The notes under the pieces: generated by a model
What the model saw: the letters and a program-made list of their open reading frames with translations, nothing else
Database searches by the model: none
What the model was told of the DNA's origin: nothing
Shown here: in pieces, positions 1 to 13,800 of the stretch
How positions within the stretch are numbered: the first letter of the stretch is position 1
How the letters are laid out: every line of letters starts with the position of its first letter
Assembly (NCBI RefSeq): GCF_964355755.1
Contig: NC_092676.1
Span: 27,696,288 to 27,760,287, forward strand
Direction: 5' to 3'
Source: Antedon mediterranea
Lineage: Eukaryota > Echinodermata > Crinoidea > Comatulida > Antedonidae
Length of the DNA: 64,000 nt
Program-made: the position numbers and the translations under genes

Positions 1-142
1 CATACATAACCATATTTAATAACATAACATAACATAACCATATTTAATAACATTTTAAACAGCAGAACCTTGTTTACTGTATTGCACAGAAAAATATTTG
101 TTCCATTACTCTTTGTTCCAAAACCTCATTTTAATGTTTGAT

Positions 143-774
143 GCTGTGATATTATAGTACACACACTAGCAATGCAAGCTGTGATATTATAGTACACACA
201 CTAGCAATGCAAGCTGTGATATTATAGTACACACACTAGCAATGCAAGCTGTGATATTATAGTACACACACTAGCAATGCAAGCTGTGATATTATAGTAC
301 ACACACTAGCTATGCAAGCTGTGATATTATAGTACACACACTAGCAATGCAAGCTGTGATATTATAGTACACACACTAGCTATGCAAGCTGTGATATTAT
401 AGTACACACACTAGCAATGCAAGCTGTGATATTATAGTACACACACTAGCAATGCAAGCTGTGATATTATAGTACACACACTAGCAATGCAAGCTGTGAT
501 ATTATAGTACACACACTAGCAATGCAAGCTGTGATATTATAGTACACACACTAGCAATGCAAGCTGTGATATTATAGTACACACACTAGCAATGCAAGCT
601 GTGATATTATAGTACACACACTAGCAATGCAAGCTGTGATATTATAGTACACACACTAGCAATGCAAGCTGTGATATTATAGTACACACACTAGCTATGC
701 AAGCTGTGATATTATAGTACACACACTAGCAATGCAAGCTGTGATATTATAGTACACACACTAGCAATGCAAGA
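143..774. repeat. 35-bp satellite array, about 18 copies
   Basis: A 35-bp unit, containing GTGATATTATAGTACACACA, is repeated head to tail about 18 times. The copies are nearly identical, differing mainly by one A/T change (CTAGCAATG versus CTAGCTATG). Such homogeneity points to recent expansion. There are no variable spacers. It lies beyond the 3' end of the LRRK gene. Confidence 0.97.
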
Positions 775-1923
775 CTGATTGAAACATCTCAAACAAAATC
801 TAAGTCTGCTTTAACAGATAAAACAGAGCAGTAGATTTCATTACCCAAAATAAAAGCACATTGTAAAAATGTAGGGGTCGTGGTTCGGACCCAATAGCCA
901 CCCTCTGAAAATCTACCTATACAAGACACTCCATTTCAAATGTTCAATAGTTAATATCAGTGAATTGGTTTTGGTATAATATATTGGCCCCAATACACAG
1001 GCAACATAGGTAAATTATAAAGGTATTAACTGTTAGGAGATCATTGTAATAAGCCTCAGCATATTATGTATTAAGGTCGGCAGTCTTATCCACGCCGCCC
1101 TATCCTCTCTAGAATTTTTAAATCAGGTAATTTACACCCGAGTGGCATTGAACCCAGGGATTTCTGTATAAAGTGTGCTATACTCACACTCACCTACCAC
1201 AACTCTTAAATATGTTGTTTACAGGGATATCGCGTGCATTTACCATAAAGATTATAATGCCCGCAAAAGTAATAAAATAAGCAATATAATTTCAAATTTC
1301 AATGTTTTTCCCTAATAAACTCTACGTTATTCATCATAAAATTATACAATGACTTTTCCATATGTGAATACGATATAACTATACATGTACCCATTTTATC
1401 TGCATATAAAATGTCTATAAACAAAGTCTAAACATTGGTATTATTGCAAAACTGTATTGCTTAATAAACTGTTCGTTGCTATGTACAGTATATTCATATC
1501 CAATTGCTTTATTAACTTCATATCGATTTTAAACATTTTACAGCCATGAACTATATCAAAACATATTGCACTGTGTCATCTGTATTTTTTACGAGTTGAT
1601 GCATATTAGTTTCATTTTCTATTTTATCAAATATTAGTGCAGCAAATGCATACAGAAATTATTATATTTGTATTGAATTTACAATACAATAAATCTATGT
1701 AAACAAAAATATTACAATTAATTAAATTAATGTTTGAAGGTTTGCAGGGCGAAATTAATATGTTGATATAAAGTTTACGGTACACCACGTATGTAGTTCT
1801 GAAAAAGAACTATCGACTTTCTCAACGTTTCGATTGATATATGCTTCGATCTTCCCTGGGACACGTATGTTTCAATGTACCTGTACCGCGACCATTATAA
1901 TCAATAAAATTATTATACCAGTA
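775..1923. other. Intergenic 3' flank of the LRRK gene
   Basis: I see no coding exon here. Two short stretches resemble Pol III B boxes: GGTTCGGACCC near 882 on the plus strand, and GGGTTCAATGCC on the minus strand near 1150. They may be worn tRNA-derived SINE heads. The rest is AT-rich unique sequence. Confidence 0.5.
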
Positions 1924-1929
1924 TTTATT
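1924..1929 (-). promoter_or_regulatory. Candidate poly(A) signal of the LRRK gene
   Basis: TTTATT on the plus strand reads AATAAA on the minus strand, about 95 bases downstream of the LRRK stop codon at 2024-2026. This spacing suits a short 3' UTR. Other AT-rich hexamers lie nearby, so the site actually used is unproven. Confidence 0.45.
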
Positions 1930-2023
1930 GTTCAGTATTAAAAGAAATTCTGGTTAGGTTCTGCACCGTTAAAACATGCGCACTTTTGTTTAATTTTGAT
2001 TTGTGATTTTTGTTATTTCTTGT

Positions 2024-4852
2024 TTACACCAACTGTTCCCATGAATCAGCATTCCAGGTCAGTATATAATAAGCATTATTACTATCATGAACTTTGACAC
2101 CTGAGGGGCAATCTGGGAATCCTGCAATCAAATTATGAAATCCTTTCCCAATCGTAACGAGAGAAGTCTTGCTCGGCGTTTCAAAAATATCCAATTCTGA
2201 TTGGTCACATTCATCGTGTTCCTCATCCGGCGATGTTGGGTGTTGGGTAAAGCGTATAGGCAGGATGGATTTGATTGGTCCACGATGGCATTGGACGGTA
2301 GTGATTGGTGATAGGCTAAGGGAATCAGCAATTATAAGGCGCCCCCATACTGTACCGATGTATAAATGGTCTTTTATTAGACACATTGATGACACCTGAC
2401 ATTGATTAGCTGCAAAAAAAAAATAAAAATACAGAATGCCATTTAAGAACTAATTTGACAAAAAAAAGTGTGATATGCCCAAATATGGTAGTGATATGCT
2501 TAAATATGGTAGTGATATGACATCATCATGTCTATATATGAGCACATTACATTTTTTTGTCATATAAAGTTTGATAGTGTAGACAGAGCTTCTTGTACAT
2601 TATATTTACCACTAAGTCTTTTGATAGTGTCTTCACCATCAGCTGTTACACCATCATTGCACAAGATTTCAGCCACGTCCAATTCCTCCTCCATCTTTCT
2701 GGTTTCCACTGTCCAACGGTAAACTGACGTACCTGTGTGAAAATAGTTACTAAACTGTTTTTTTATGTACCGATATGAAAATGTATATAGTATAACTCCT
2801 CTTTTTGGACACACCCATTTCAGAGGAAACACCCATTTCAGAGGAAACACCGATTTCAGAGGAAACCCCCATTTCAGCAGAAACCCCAATTTCAGAGGAC
2901 ACCCCAATTACAGAGGACACCCCCAATTACAGAGGACACCCCCCATTTCAGAGGACACCCCTCATTTCAGTAGACACCACCATTTCAGCAGAAACCCCAA
3001 TTTCAGAGGAAACCCCCATTTCAGAGGACACCCCCATTTCAGAGGACACCCCCATTTCAGAGGACACCCCAATTTCAGAGGACATCAGCATTTCAGAGGA
3101 CACCCCCCATTTCAGAGGGGATTTTTTCCTGGAAATGAATGAGAGAGAATGATTGTATTAAACTTACAGCAAACCACTATTAAGGCTATTATTTACACAG
3201 ATGAGCAGTTGGTGTAAGCGGGAAACCTGGTAGCTTGTCCAACGTAGAATCTTTATCTATCCTAAGCGGGTTTCCACTCAACCGCATCGTCTGGTCCATG
3301 TTATATTTAAATGGTCATAAGACAAATAGCATAGATTCTATATTTTGGTTACGTTTTGTTATTACTCGTCTGTGTAAATTGGCCTTTAATGGAAACTTCT
3401 GTTGAAGGTATTAAACTGAAATACATAAGAAGTCACTACTTAGAAGCATTGCACACACCTGGGTGAACATAAGTCCAGACATAGTACAGTCCAAGCCTCT
3501 CTGCCATCTGGATGTCATAAGCAACCATGATATCTACACTCGATACCTCCAAAGGTTCTTGAAAGTGTTTCACAATTTCCACATCCATCGACAAATCAAA
3601 CTCTCCAATATTCAGGATACTTACAGTTCCACCAGGATTACCACACCATAGTTCAATGACCCTGCAAAAGATTATGCAAATGATATATGCAAATTTATTT
3701 ATATTTACAAAGAATAGACTGTACCATTATTTCTCAAGGGGTTCCCTCCAGGTGAAGAAAATGTAAACATTTTTTTATTCAGTTTATTTAAAGACGTATT
3801 GTCTCCCAAAAACATGAAAAATGAAGATTAATAAAATCAGATTTTTAATAGGGTATTTTAATCAGTTAATCACTTCTGCAATAAAGAAAATAATGTTTTC
3901 ACTTATAAAAAGACAAAACGGTTTTTTAGGTAAATAATTGTTTTTTTCTCGATCCAATTTTTGGTCAAAGTGAATTACAATTATGGACCATCAAAATGGC
4001 ATATCAACAGAAAAATTTGAAAAAAATAATTTGTCAGGGGTACAATATATCTTTACGGTACTAAGTAAACATTACCTTTCACACTTGAACGAGTTTGGAG
4101 CCAAGGCTAATGACGTAACCGGTGCACCAACATAACGATACGTGAACACCTCTTGTGGTTGTATGTCACCGTCGCCCTCGTCAAAGACGATGACGTAGCC
4201 CGAGTCCGTTGCAACCACCATCTGCTGTTGCAGGGCAATGTGTACCATCGCCGTGGCAACATGATTAATGTCATCATCACTGGTTGGTGGAATTCGGAAC
4301 CTTGCAACCTGCTCGTTGTTAGAAACACTATAAGGTAATAACAATTAATATTTATTGTTGCTTATTGCCTAAAAATGCTGACAATATTAACAGAAAATTA
4401 GATATCACTTTTTTTTTTCTTTTTCATACACATCCAACAGCAAGTACTGGATGGACAAACTATTTAATAATTTATCGTGCTTATAAACTAAGTCTCATTT
4501 GAGGCTTATGTACACATTTGTATATATGGAACAAATAAAGACTTGATTTATATTTTTCAAATTCTAAGATAAATTATAGTCTATATCCATCGTGTGGTGA
4601 GTCTTTAAAAAAGATCCTTCTAGTGTGTGAACAGAGCTTACCTGTATACAACCAACACTCCAATAGATAGGCTGAGCCAGACTGTGAAACTATCTGAAGA
4701 ATAACACATACACACAATAGAAGCATTGCTGGAAGTAACATTCACATTTTCCTCCTGGACACACTTCTCGGAGTATGTGAGGATCTGGACATTGGCATTG
4801 GAATGACTGATCCAGATATCGGTGTCAAGAACGTTTAGTAATCCACCTTCAC
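2024..4852 (-). CDS. LRRK C-terminal WD40-like exons
   Basis: Exons 4852-4642, 4327-4076, 3661-3459, 2732-2610 and 2409-2024 encode about residues 2582-2972. The pattern of short beta strands (SFTVWLSLSIGVLVVY, QQMVVATDSGYVIVFDEGDG, DHLYIGTVWGRLIIADS) fits the degenerate WD40 propeller at the C-terminus of LRRK proteins. The protein ends DSWEQLV. The donor at 2610 lies only 19 bases from the end of a MITE, and an 18-bp minisatellite sits in the intron just upstream of that exon. Confidence 0.85.
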
Positions 4853-7800
4853 CTGTGAAAATAAAAGAGAAAAACAACAGTGAATAATATATATTAAATT
4901 ATATTATATAACACCTAAATAAATTCCTGTCATTTGATTGGACGATTGTGGGTCACATGGCGTGCAATAGTACGCACTTGTATAATATAGAGGGTTTATG
5001 AATTTGTTGGTTATAAATATTTTTTCTATTGCATGGAGACATATACAAGGGTTATCAAAATGACCTGAATGGTACTTGGAAGGTGTTAAACCTAGAGTGG
5101 GGTACTGCCTTGGGGCAGGGATCATTCTTAGTAATATATATCAGTGTATTAATTATAGTAAAGTAAAGCTCTGTCTATACTATCAAACTTTATGTGAAAT
5201 AAAATGTGATGTATCACTACCATATTTGGGAATATCACTACCATATTTTGGCACATCACACTTTTTTTCAAACTAGTTTGATAACATGTAGACAGAGCTT
5301 TAGGTGAGATCATCACAAGACTGGCAACATGTGAACCAATATTATTGATGTGTACTTACTTGTACTACTCAACTCTGAGGGCGCCGTAATGCTGCAAGCG
5401 GCTGCGACGTCGATCTCCTCATCAAGAGACAAGACCTCGTGTAAGTTGGCAAACTCTGGCATGGATGCTATCTGGTGAACCTCCTGCATGCTTGGACGTT
5501 CTCTTGGATCTTGGGCCCAGCACCAAACCATCAAGTCTAAGATGTAGACAGGGTAAGATTGCTCCTAGACAGAAAAAAAACCCCAATAATAATGTTGATG
5601 TTGTTTATATTTATATAGCACTTTTAACAATCAGCAAATTTCAAAAAAGCTTAGATTAGATTTGATTGCAAAAAGTTCTCCAATAATATTTGGAAACTGA
5701 ATTTTTTTTGTAGAACTGATTAAATATAATAGTTTACCTTTCTTGTAAGGATTGGTCGTTCTCCATCTTTGATTAGCTGTTTAATGACCTCTGACAAGCG
5801 CCCTCTGTTCTTTCCAACTTGGCTTTCAAAAGGTCTCTGCATTGACATCAGTTCATACATGAACATACCAAATGAGAAACAATCAACCTGAAATCGTAAG
5901 CATCATCATACTATAATACCCTGTTCTCAAGTATGTTGCGCTCACATGAATTTTAAACTATGACATTAGAAGCTCTCTTTTGGGACACCTGTATTAAGGA
6001 GACACTTAGCTGTGAAATGAATAAGGGGGCCATATAAGTTTTAACACTATGGTCAACCCTTATTGAGGGACACAATTTAAAGGACACTGCTATTAAAGGG
6101 ACACCACTATTAAACGAGGGGACACCAATATTAAACGAGGGGACACCCCTATTAAACAAGGGGACACCCCTTTTAAACAAGGGGACACCACTATTAAATG
6201 AGGGGACACCACTATTAAACGAGGGGACACCCCTATTAAACGAGGGGACACCAATATTAAATGAGGGGACATCACCAATAAACAAGGGGACACCGCTATT
6301 AAAAGGACTCTATTAAGGGACACCACTATTAAACAAGGGGATACTACTATTAAACGAGGGGGACACCACTATTAAACGAGGGGGACACCACTATTAAACG
6401 AGGGGACACCATTATTAAACGAGGGGACACCATTATTAAACGAGGGGACACCATTATTAAACGAGGGGACACCATTATTAAACGAGGGGGACACCACTAT
6501 TAAACGAGGGGGACACCACTATTAAACGAGGGGACACCATTATTAAACGAGGGGACACCATTATTAAACGAGGGGACACCATTATTAAACGAGGGGACAC
6601 CATTATTAAACGAGGGGACACCACTATTAAATGAGGGGACACCACTATTAAAGAGACACCCCTATTAATGGTGTTTATATACAGTATCTGTATAAATATT
6701 TTGGGTTATTCTATTTTGTGTATGGGTATACTAAACAAAAAATTGACTGTACCTTCTCTGTGTAAGTCTCTTTTCCTTCATATTGTACAATCTCCGGTGC
6801 CATGTATCCAGGTGTCCCACCATATCCTTTGGTTCCGGATGGCAGCGTTGACACGCTTATACCATAGTCAGCAAGTTTAACTTGTACATACTCACATGGA
6901 AGAATTAAGTGTGGTTCCGGAAGGTTCCAAACAAGAACGTTCTCTGCTTTCAGATCTCGGTATATGATGCCTTTTTGGTGAAGGTAGTCAACCGCTGATG
7001 AGACCTAAAAATAATTAATTTTTATTTAATCATGAATTTACAATATTATTTTTATCATTTGATACAACCGGAACAGTAACAAACAGACGTAGTAAAGTTT
7101 TATAAATGTTCTACACACATGCTAAAGAAAGTCCTAGATGTCATTTTGAAGATGCTGCATATATAGATAAGAGGATTATGGTTAAATTGACTAAAGTAGA
7201 AGCCCATAAAATAACAAATATAACATCCTTACCTGAACAATAATCTGCTGTATGACTGGAGATGTCAATCTAGCACCAACTCTTTTATAATCTTCTAACC
7301 GTGCGTCTAACGAACCATGTGGAGCCAGCTCTAATATCAGACACATGGGTTGGCGACAGAAAGCCAACAGCGGTACAATATTTGCGTGCTCTAAAGTCAT
7401 GATGATAGACAGTTCTTTACGTGCGGTATGGTACGCTTCACAAGAATGACGCAGAGGGTCTCGGTGCCATTTGGCGTCATTCATTTCGTACCGCTGTTTT
7501 ATTGTGTTGGTTGCCGCATGACCTGGTGGATACGGTTGAAGCATTTTTATGGCAACCGGTACCTCGCTCATCAACTCCTCCTGAATCATGTGACCTTTGT
7601 AGACGAATCCAAAGCTACCGATGCCAAGAAGTTTTGCGACCTCAAGGTTGGACTTGTCCACCAGTTTACCAGGACCGAGATCATAGTACACCTGAAAGAT
7701 ACAAACTTAAATCAGTATTCAACATACTAATATTACATTAATATTATACTAATATATTTTCATGAAAAGTATATACTAATTATGTACATTTTAATTGTTA

Positions 7801-10800
7801 CAGTAGTTGAACCTGACTGAGGGAATACTGTATATAAACCTATGTTATTCTGCAGACATATAGAAACCAACTTGCCTATTCTAAACTTAGAACCAGGCCT
7901 TGTTTTTTTTTAAATTGTAGATGTGCTACAAATTGCACTCCTCAATACATTCTAGTGTGCTGTAGGTGTGCCATTTGTATTTTGGTGTGTAGAAGTTTAC
8001 CAAATTTAAGTGTGTTGTAAATCACACTCCTCCAGGATTGTATTCACTCACCTCAAAAGAAAAGGCCTGTAGTTCTATACTACATGTAACACAATTATTT
8101 ATTGCAGGGCCAATGATTAGGAAACTTTCGATTTGTGACAACCTATGACCTAAGATCTAGTTACTTAATGCATTATGTGCATACAGGGCTGCACTTCCTC
8201 GAAACAGTTTTAACAGAAGTCCAGGCAACGACACAACATGTAGAGGTCCTGGGTCATTGCAAATTAAAAACTCCCTTTTGCTAGACAACAAGAAAGGTTA
8301 CAATTACTTACCACATCAGGAGCGATATCCTTTAACAGAATCCTACCATGATTTGGACACTTGACTTCTTCATACTTCATTCCTCTTAGTACCAGCTCCT
8401 CAAACAGAAAACCATAAACTTTATATTGTGGTTCAGTATCACTGAAAGACCCGAGCCTAAAACATGCTGAAAATTCTAATGATTTCCTTTCTTTGTCTGG
8501 TGTAAGCGATGTCGGAGTTTGGCTTGGTGTTGACTTGGGAGAACGTCTCTTTTTTGCCTGGTTCTCATCAACATTCGTTTGCAAAGACTGTTCCGGAAGA
8601 AGCAACCCTCCGACTTTTTTCTTTACTGATAACCTGACAGATTTTTCCATTGTTGGATTCTGTACAACTACTTCTGGTGTTTCTCCTTGAAGTTCTGGTG
8701 CGTCAATACCACTATCGTAATTCTCCGTCGCAATTGAATCTTTACTAGATTTCTTTTTAAGATTTACGTTATTTGGAGTCCTTTTAAGAGACTGATCAAA
8801 ATTTGTAACTTGTAAATCAAGCTTTCCATTAATCGGTGAACTAATCGTGCCGATTGTGTTCTCTTTCTTTGATTTGTACAGGATTTTTGGGCAGCGTTGT
8901 CGTAGAATACTTTGGATTTCTGTTTTCGGTGTTCTTCTAACAGGTTTTGGACTGACACCTTCTTCGTGGAGAGCTTGTTGGAGATCTGCAGGATTCCAGT
9001 CAACAACCTCCCATTCTGTATCATCAACATCTGCAACTTCAGATCTGTTGTAGTCAATCCAGCAATGAATACATGGCACAATACGCGTGATTAAGAGTTC
9101 TCCTTCAAACGTTTGTCCAAGAGGTTCATAAAGAGTTGGATAAAAGTTTTCAAGTAAAACATCCAGCAGATCAACAATGGCGGCAAGGAGTCTTGAAGCA
9201 GTTTCTAACGATGGAAGCAGTTCGATATTTGAACCAGAACTGGATATGGAAGAACCTGAGCTTGATGCTGCCATTGAAGGTGTCTTTAATGGTACCTCTT
9301 TTTGTACAGATAAAATCTGGTTTGGAATCAAAATTTCTAGCTGGCCAAGTCGTGACGTTGAAACTGATCTATCCTGACCATCGATTGTACTCACTAGAAC
9401 TTGAACAGTATCTGGTCTTCTATCCTTCTTAAAAACACAGCCTAACAGCGACTCTTTTATAATTTCTTTTACATGGAATAATGGAACACCATGTAAGGAC
9501 AGTTCAATGCCTGTTTGCCAACACATCCACTTTAGTCCTGATGACCATTTCTTGTGGATATCTTCATCGAAGGTTTCATCAGCATTTTCAGGTAATGAAT
9601 AAAGAGTCTCTATGATGCTATAGAGGATCTGATCTGAAAGGAATCTGCTGATTACTCTAGACCAAAACCCGCTTGGAATGTACTGTAGGAAGAAAAGACG
9701 TCGGATGACCGCGTAAGGATTCTCACCAGCGTGAAGACTGAATCCTGGACTTTCGGTTTCTGGAATTGGCTGAGCAGAAAACACAGCTTGATACTGATCG
9801 GCTGAGTTTTCATCAGCAGTCCTACGAACCAAAATTGGGCTTGTCATGCGGGGACGTTTGTTTTGTGGGAAGAGCGTCTTGAATCCATTTCTCTTTCCGC
9901 CATCTTCTGGTGCAGCTGGAGAACTGAACCGTGATGACACCTCTTGAGCAAGTGCAAGTATGGAGGAGGTGGTTGTCTGGAAGAATGTCTGGTCTTTTTC
10001 TGGTGCAGGTTTTGGGCTTGGTAAGTGCAGTGACTTTGTTGCAGGTCTGGTGATCTCTACTGGTGGTGGAAGTGGCTGCAGTAGCTAAAAAATAGGATTT
10101 ATTTTCAAAACTGAGGTTAAAACGTAGGATATTTTTATTGATAATATTGAGTGTATTCGATTAGAATCAGTACTTGATTATACAAGCTTGTTTGATGAGA
10201 ACTAACTTAACATTGAGTACTTAGATAATAGAGTATTTAGAATATTAAGTCCCTATTTGAATATGCCAATTTATACACTAAAACCCAATTTACACAGACG
10301 AGCGGTAACGGTATTAAAAATATATGTTATTCCTTTATTACCATTTACACACAACGAGAAACGGACGGGCGGTTTCTGCTTAGGATAGATACATATTCTA
10401 TGTGGGACAAGCTACGTGGTTTTCTGCTTACCGTATTATTGAATATTATTTTAAGAAGATGCAATTATAAGGATAGTAAATCAGTCCATATAAGGATATT
10501 AAATCAGTCCATATAAGGATATCAAATCAGTCCATATAAGGATATTAAATCAGTCCATATAAGGATATTAAATCAGTCCATATAAAGCCAATGAATACTT
10601 TTGAATTGTACAATGTTTTAAGGTGCTTTTAAAATGTGACTGAGCACACAATTTCTTGACTTTAATAGACCATTTGCAATGCTACATTAAATTACTAATA
10701 CCTGTTTGGTTATATTGATGTTGTCTCTGTTCACTGGGATACAGATCATCTCTCCTTCTTGCGGCAGCAGCGATGGGATGAGCAGATGCTCTGTGTCAAA

Positions 10801-13800
10801 TGCCACAGCGACCTCAAACTTGTTCAGAAGACTCAAGATGTAGTGTCGAACTCCAGACGATTGGAATTTCATTTTTAAGTCATCAATTTTCATGACACCT
10901 GTGAGGAAAATAAGCAACAATCACAAAATGTTTCTTTAACAAAAGTTCATAAAGGTTGAGAATAGTACTTTTAAGTTTGTTTCCCACTTGTACGAAACGC
11001 AACAGATATTGAATTTCATTTCTTTTTTAACGAGCCTTGAGCACTTTTTAGTGGTATGTGCGCTATATAAATCCATATTATTAACGACGTAAGGGCGCAA
11101 GTAATTTGACCAATCACGATGCGATGGATCATCCGAACTGTTCCTTGTGATTGGTCAACACACTTACGTTGTGAGTTCGTTGTGTTGTATCCAAGTGTGA
11201 ACAGAGCTTTAGAGGTAGATATACGTACCACATTTGACACAAGGGTTTATCTCTGGTATAGTGACAACTTTGGCCAGTGTGTCACACAGCCACTGAGGGT
11301 CCAGAAAATAGTAATCAGCTAACATGGCATCCTCATAGTGTAGCAAGACACCTAGTAGGGTAATAAAATACAAATAATTTTATAATAAAAAAATAATTGT
11401 TTCTCTAATACTTAGGAATAGGAATATATAAAAAGAAAATCAATTGAGGGAAAACAGTGTTAACTGTGTGATTTGTGTTCATATTAAAACATTCTCAACT
11501 TTTAAAACATAAAATGTTCTATACAATTTGATGACGAATCCAATTATTTGGTCTACTAACAAATAATTGCTTTTATTAAAAATGCGACAAAAAACATACC
11601 GGAAAATTAAATTAAAAAGGGAAAAAACCTAATTTCTAAATATAAAAATTCCCTCAATGGGAACAAAGTGGGGACCGAAGCGTTCGACCATGACCAGTGA
11701 TTAGCTGCGAATGTCGTCGGTGACATCCCGGTTTACCACCTAGGATCATACTCTGACATATGACTATGTGTATTCATATCGGTCATTCACCTTTAAATTA
11801 TGATATGTTTAACAGCTGTTGATTTTTAACTTTTAAAAGGGGTTGAAATATGGCATGGAAAGGGGAAAAAGTGAAAACTATTTTTCCCTTGCATATCAAT
11901 ATTTTATAGTTATTAACAGCCGATTATCGTACATAATACCTCACAATGTTTATTGTCACTAGACATGATACAGCAGGTGTATTATATTATACGTTACGTA
12001 TTATTGTTGATTTGTTATCTCAATTCTGACTTGGATAAAACCCAAACAAGTATTAAAAATCATTGTAAAACAAATTAATGTATATATAATGTGATTTTAT
12101 AAAGAGGAATGTGAAATTCAAATTAGATTTCACACAATAAAATAAAAAAATGTAAATTAAATTTATGAAAAATTACACCCATCCGAAATAGGAAACAATT
12201 GAAATTAAGTTTATTTTTAGACGAGTTCTACTGTATACTAAGGTGCTTAAGAAGATTGATGATAAACGTGTGAGTCAGCCATGCACGACAGCTCGCAGTA
12301 CTTAGTCTGTAGGACAGGATATGAGTCACGAACTTAGTTACCGTTATTATGGAGGAAACGCGTGGCCTGCATCAGCTCTTCTTTGTCGTGAAATGACACT
12401 TGCGACTGCATTTGCATTACGTGCGTTACTTCGGTTCTGAAAAACAAAGAAAACAATTAAATTAAAAAATGGGTAGGTCAGATGGCTTTGCAAAGTGAAT
12501 AAGCAAGAAGCAATAATGACTGAAACATTGACTATGAAACATTAGACTCTTTAGAAATACACTAGAAATTATTTTTTACATAAATAAAATATTTGCCCTA
12601 GATTACATTAATACAATTGTTATTACCATATGTGAGTATTGTCAGGTGGTCTGTGTTAAATATTCAGCAAAACTTAGGGGATGGGATTTATACTTTGATT
12701 GCAATAACAACCAAACTCTTGTGGCCATATTTAGCATAAAGGTCTGTCTGCACTATCAAACTAGTTTGACAAAAAAAGTGTGATACCAAATATGGTAGTA
12801 TAATATGACATCATCCTGTCCATATATGAGCACATTACATTTTTTTTCACATAAAGTGTGATAGTGTAGACAAAGCTTTAGGGAGTGGAATACACTTGAG
12901 CATGGGGATAAAATTAGTACAAAAATACAAAAAAAAAACAGAACTATTTGTGATACTGTATAAATAACTTTGAAAAGCTATAATTTGATTGGCTCAGGCA
13001 TTTTTCTTACAGCATTAGCTCAAAATTATCATTTTTATATTCACCTGTATTCTGTTGTAGTTAATACCGGTTCTTTCTTCTCCTCTCGTCTTTCGGCAGC
13101 CAAATAAGCGATCGCCTTTTCCAGCGCTAAATAAGATGTCGGAACTGGATGCTTCAAAAGAGGTTCTCGATCTCGCTTGTCACGACCTGAAGAAATAAAC
13201 ATTTAAATTAGCTTGAGCGCATAGTGGCATTGTGGATAAGTGGTCAACTATTTTTTACCAAATCTGAGGGTCATGGGTCAAAATCTCTAATTTCTCTCAT
13301 GAAAAATATATACCCTTTATAACCAATACAAAAAGTACCGTCACCTTGATAAGAATCCTACAATAAACTAAATCAAATACAATTATTAAAAACCAAATTG
13401 GGCTTTAAGACTGTCTTACCTGCTACAAAATATTTAGATTGAAAAATATTATCTGATAGAAATAAAAGTGAAATATTTATTTATAGCAAACATTTTGTTC
13501 AATCCAAATGTTTATTTACTTTAAATTTGCAAAATAAAAAATTAAATTCACAAAACAAAACGATGTCAATCAAAACTATTTACCTTGAATGACAAATTTA
13601 ACGAATTAAACAAAATAATTTTTGTAACATTTCTTCATGTTAATGCATTTAATTTCAGTTTGAATTCATGATGTGGTTGCAATCATTCATCAGCTACTAC
13701 AGAAACTCACCCGTGATAGAAAATGCTGTGTCATAGATTGTGTTTCGTAACTTAGCTATGTGATTACTTCTAAGACAGTTAATCGGTACAAATGCTCGGA

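Noticed and set aside
143-774. Regular 35-bp repeats resembling a CRISPR array
   Set aside because: The units are contiguous with no unique spacers, and the genome is eukaryotic. It is a satellite.
2765-3152. Overlapping plus-strand frames with SEDTPI-like repeats
   Set aside because: These are products of the 18-bp minisatellite in two frames, inside an LRRK intron.
5953-6326. Minus-strand frames with VPSFNSG-like repeats
   Set aside because: These come from the 21-bp minisatellite between two kinase exons. No splice junction in frame uses them.
9136-9432. Plus-strand frames opposite the large COR exon, and similar ones opposite exon 18486-20900
   Set aside because: They are shadows of real coding exons. 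The minus-strand reading has domain homology and consistent splice phases.
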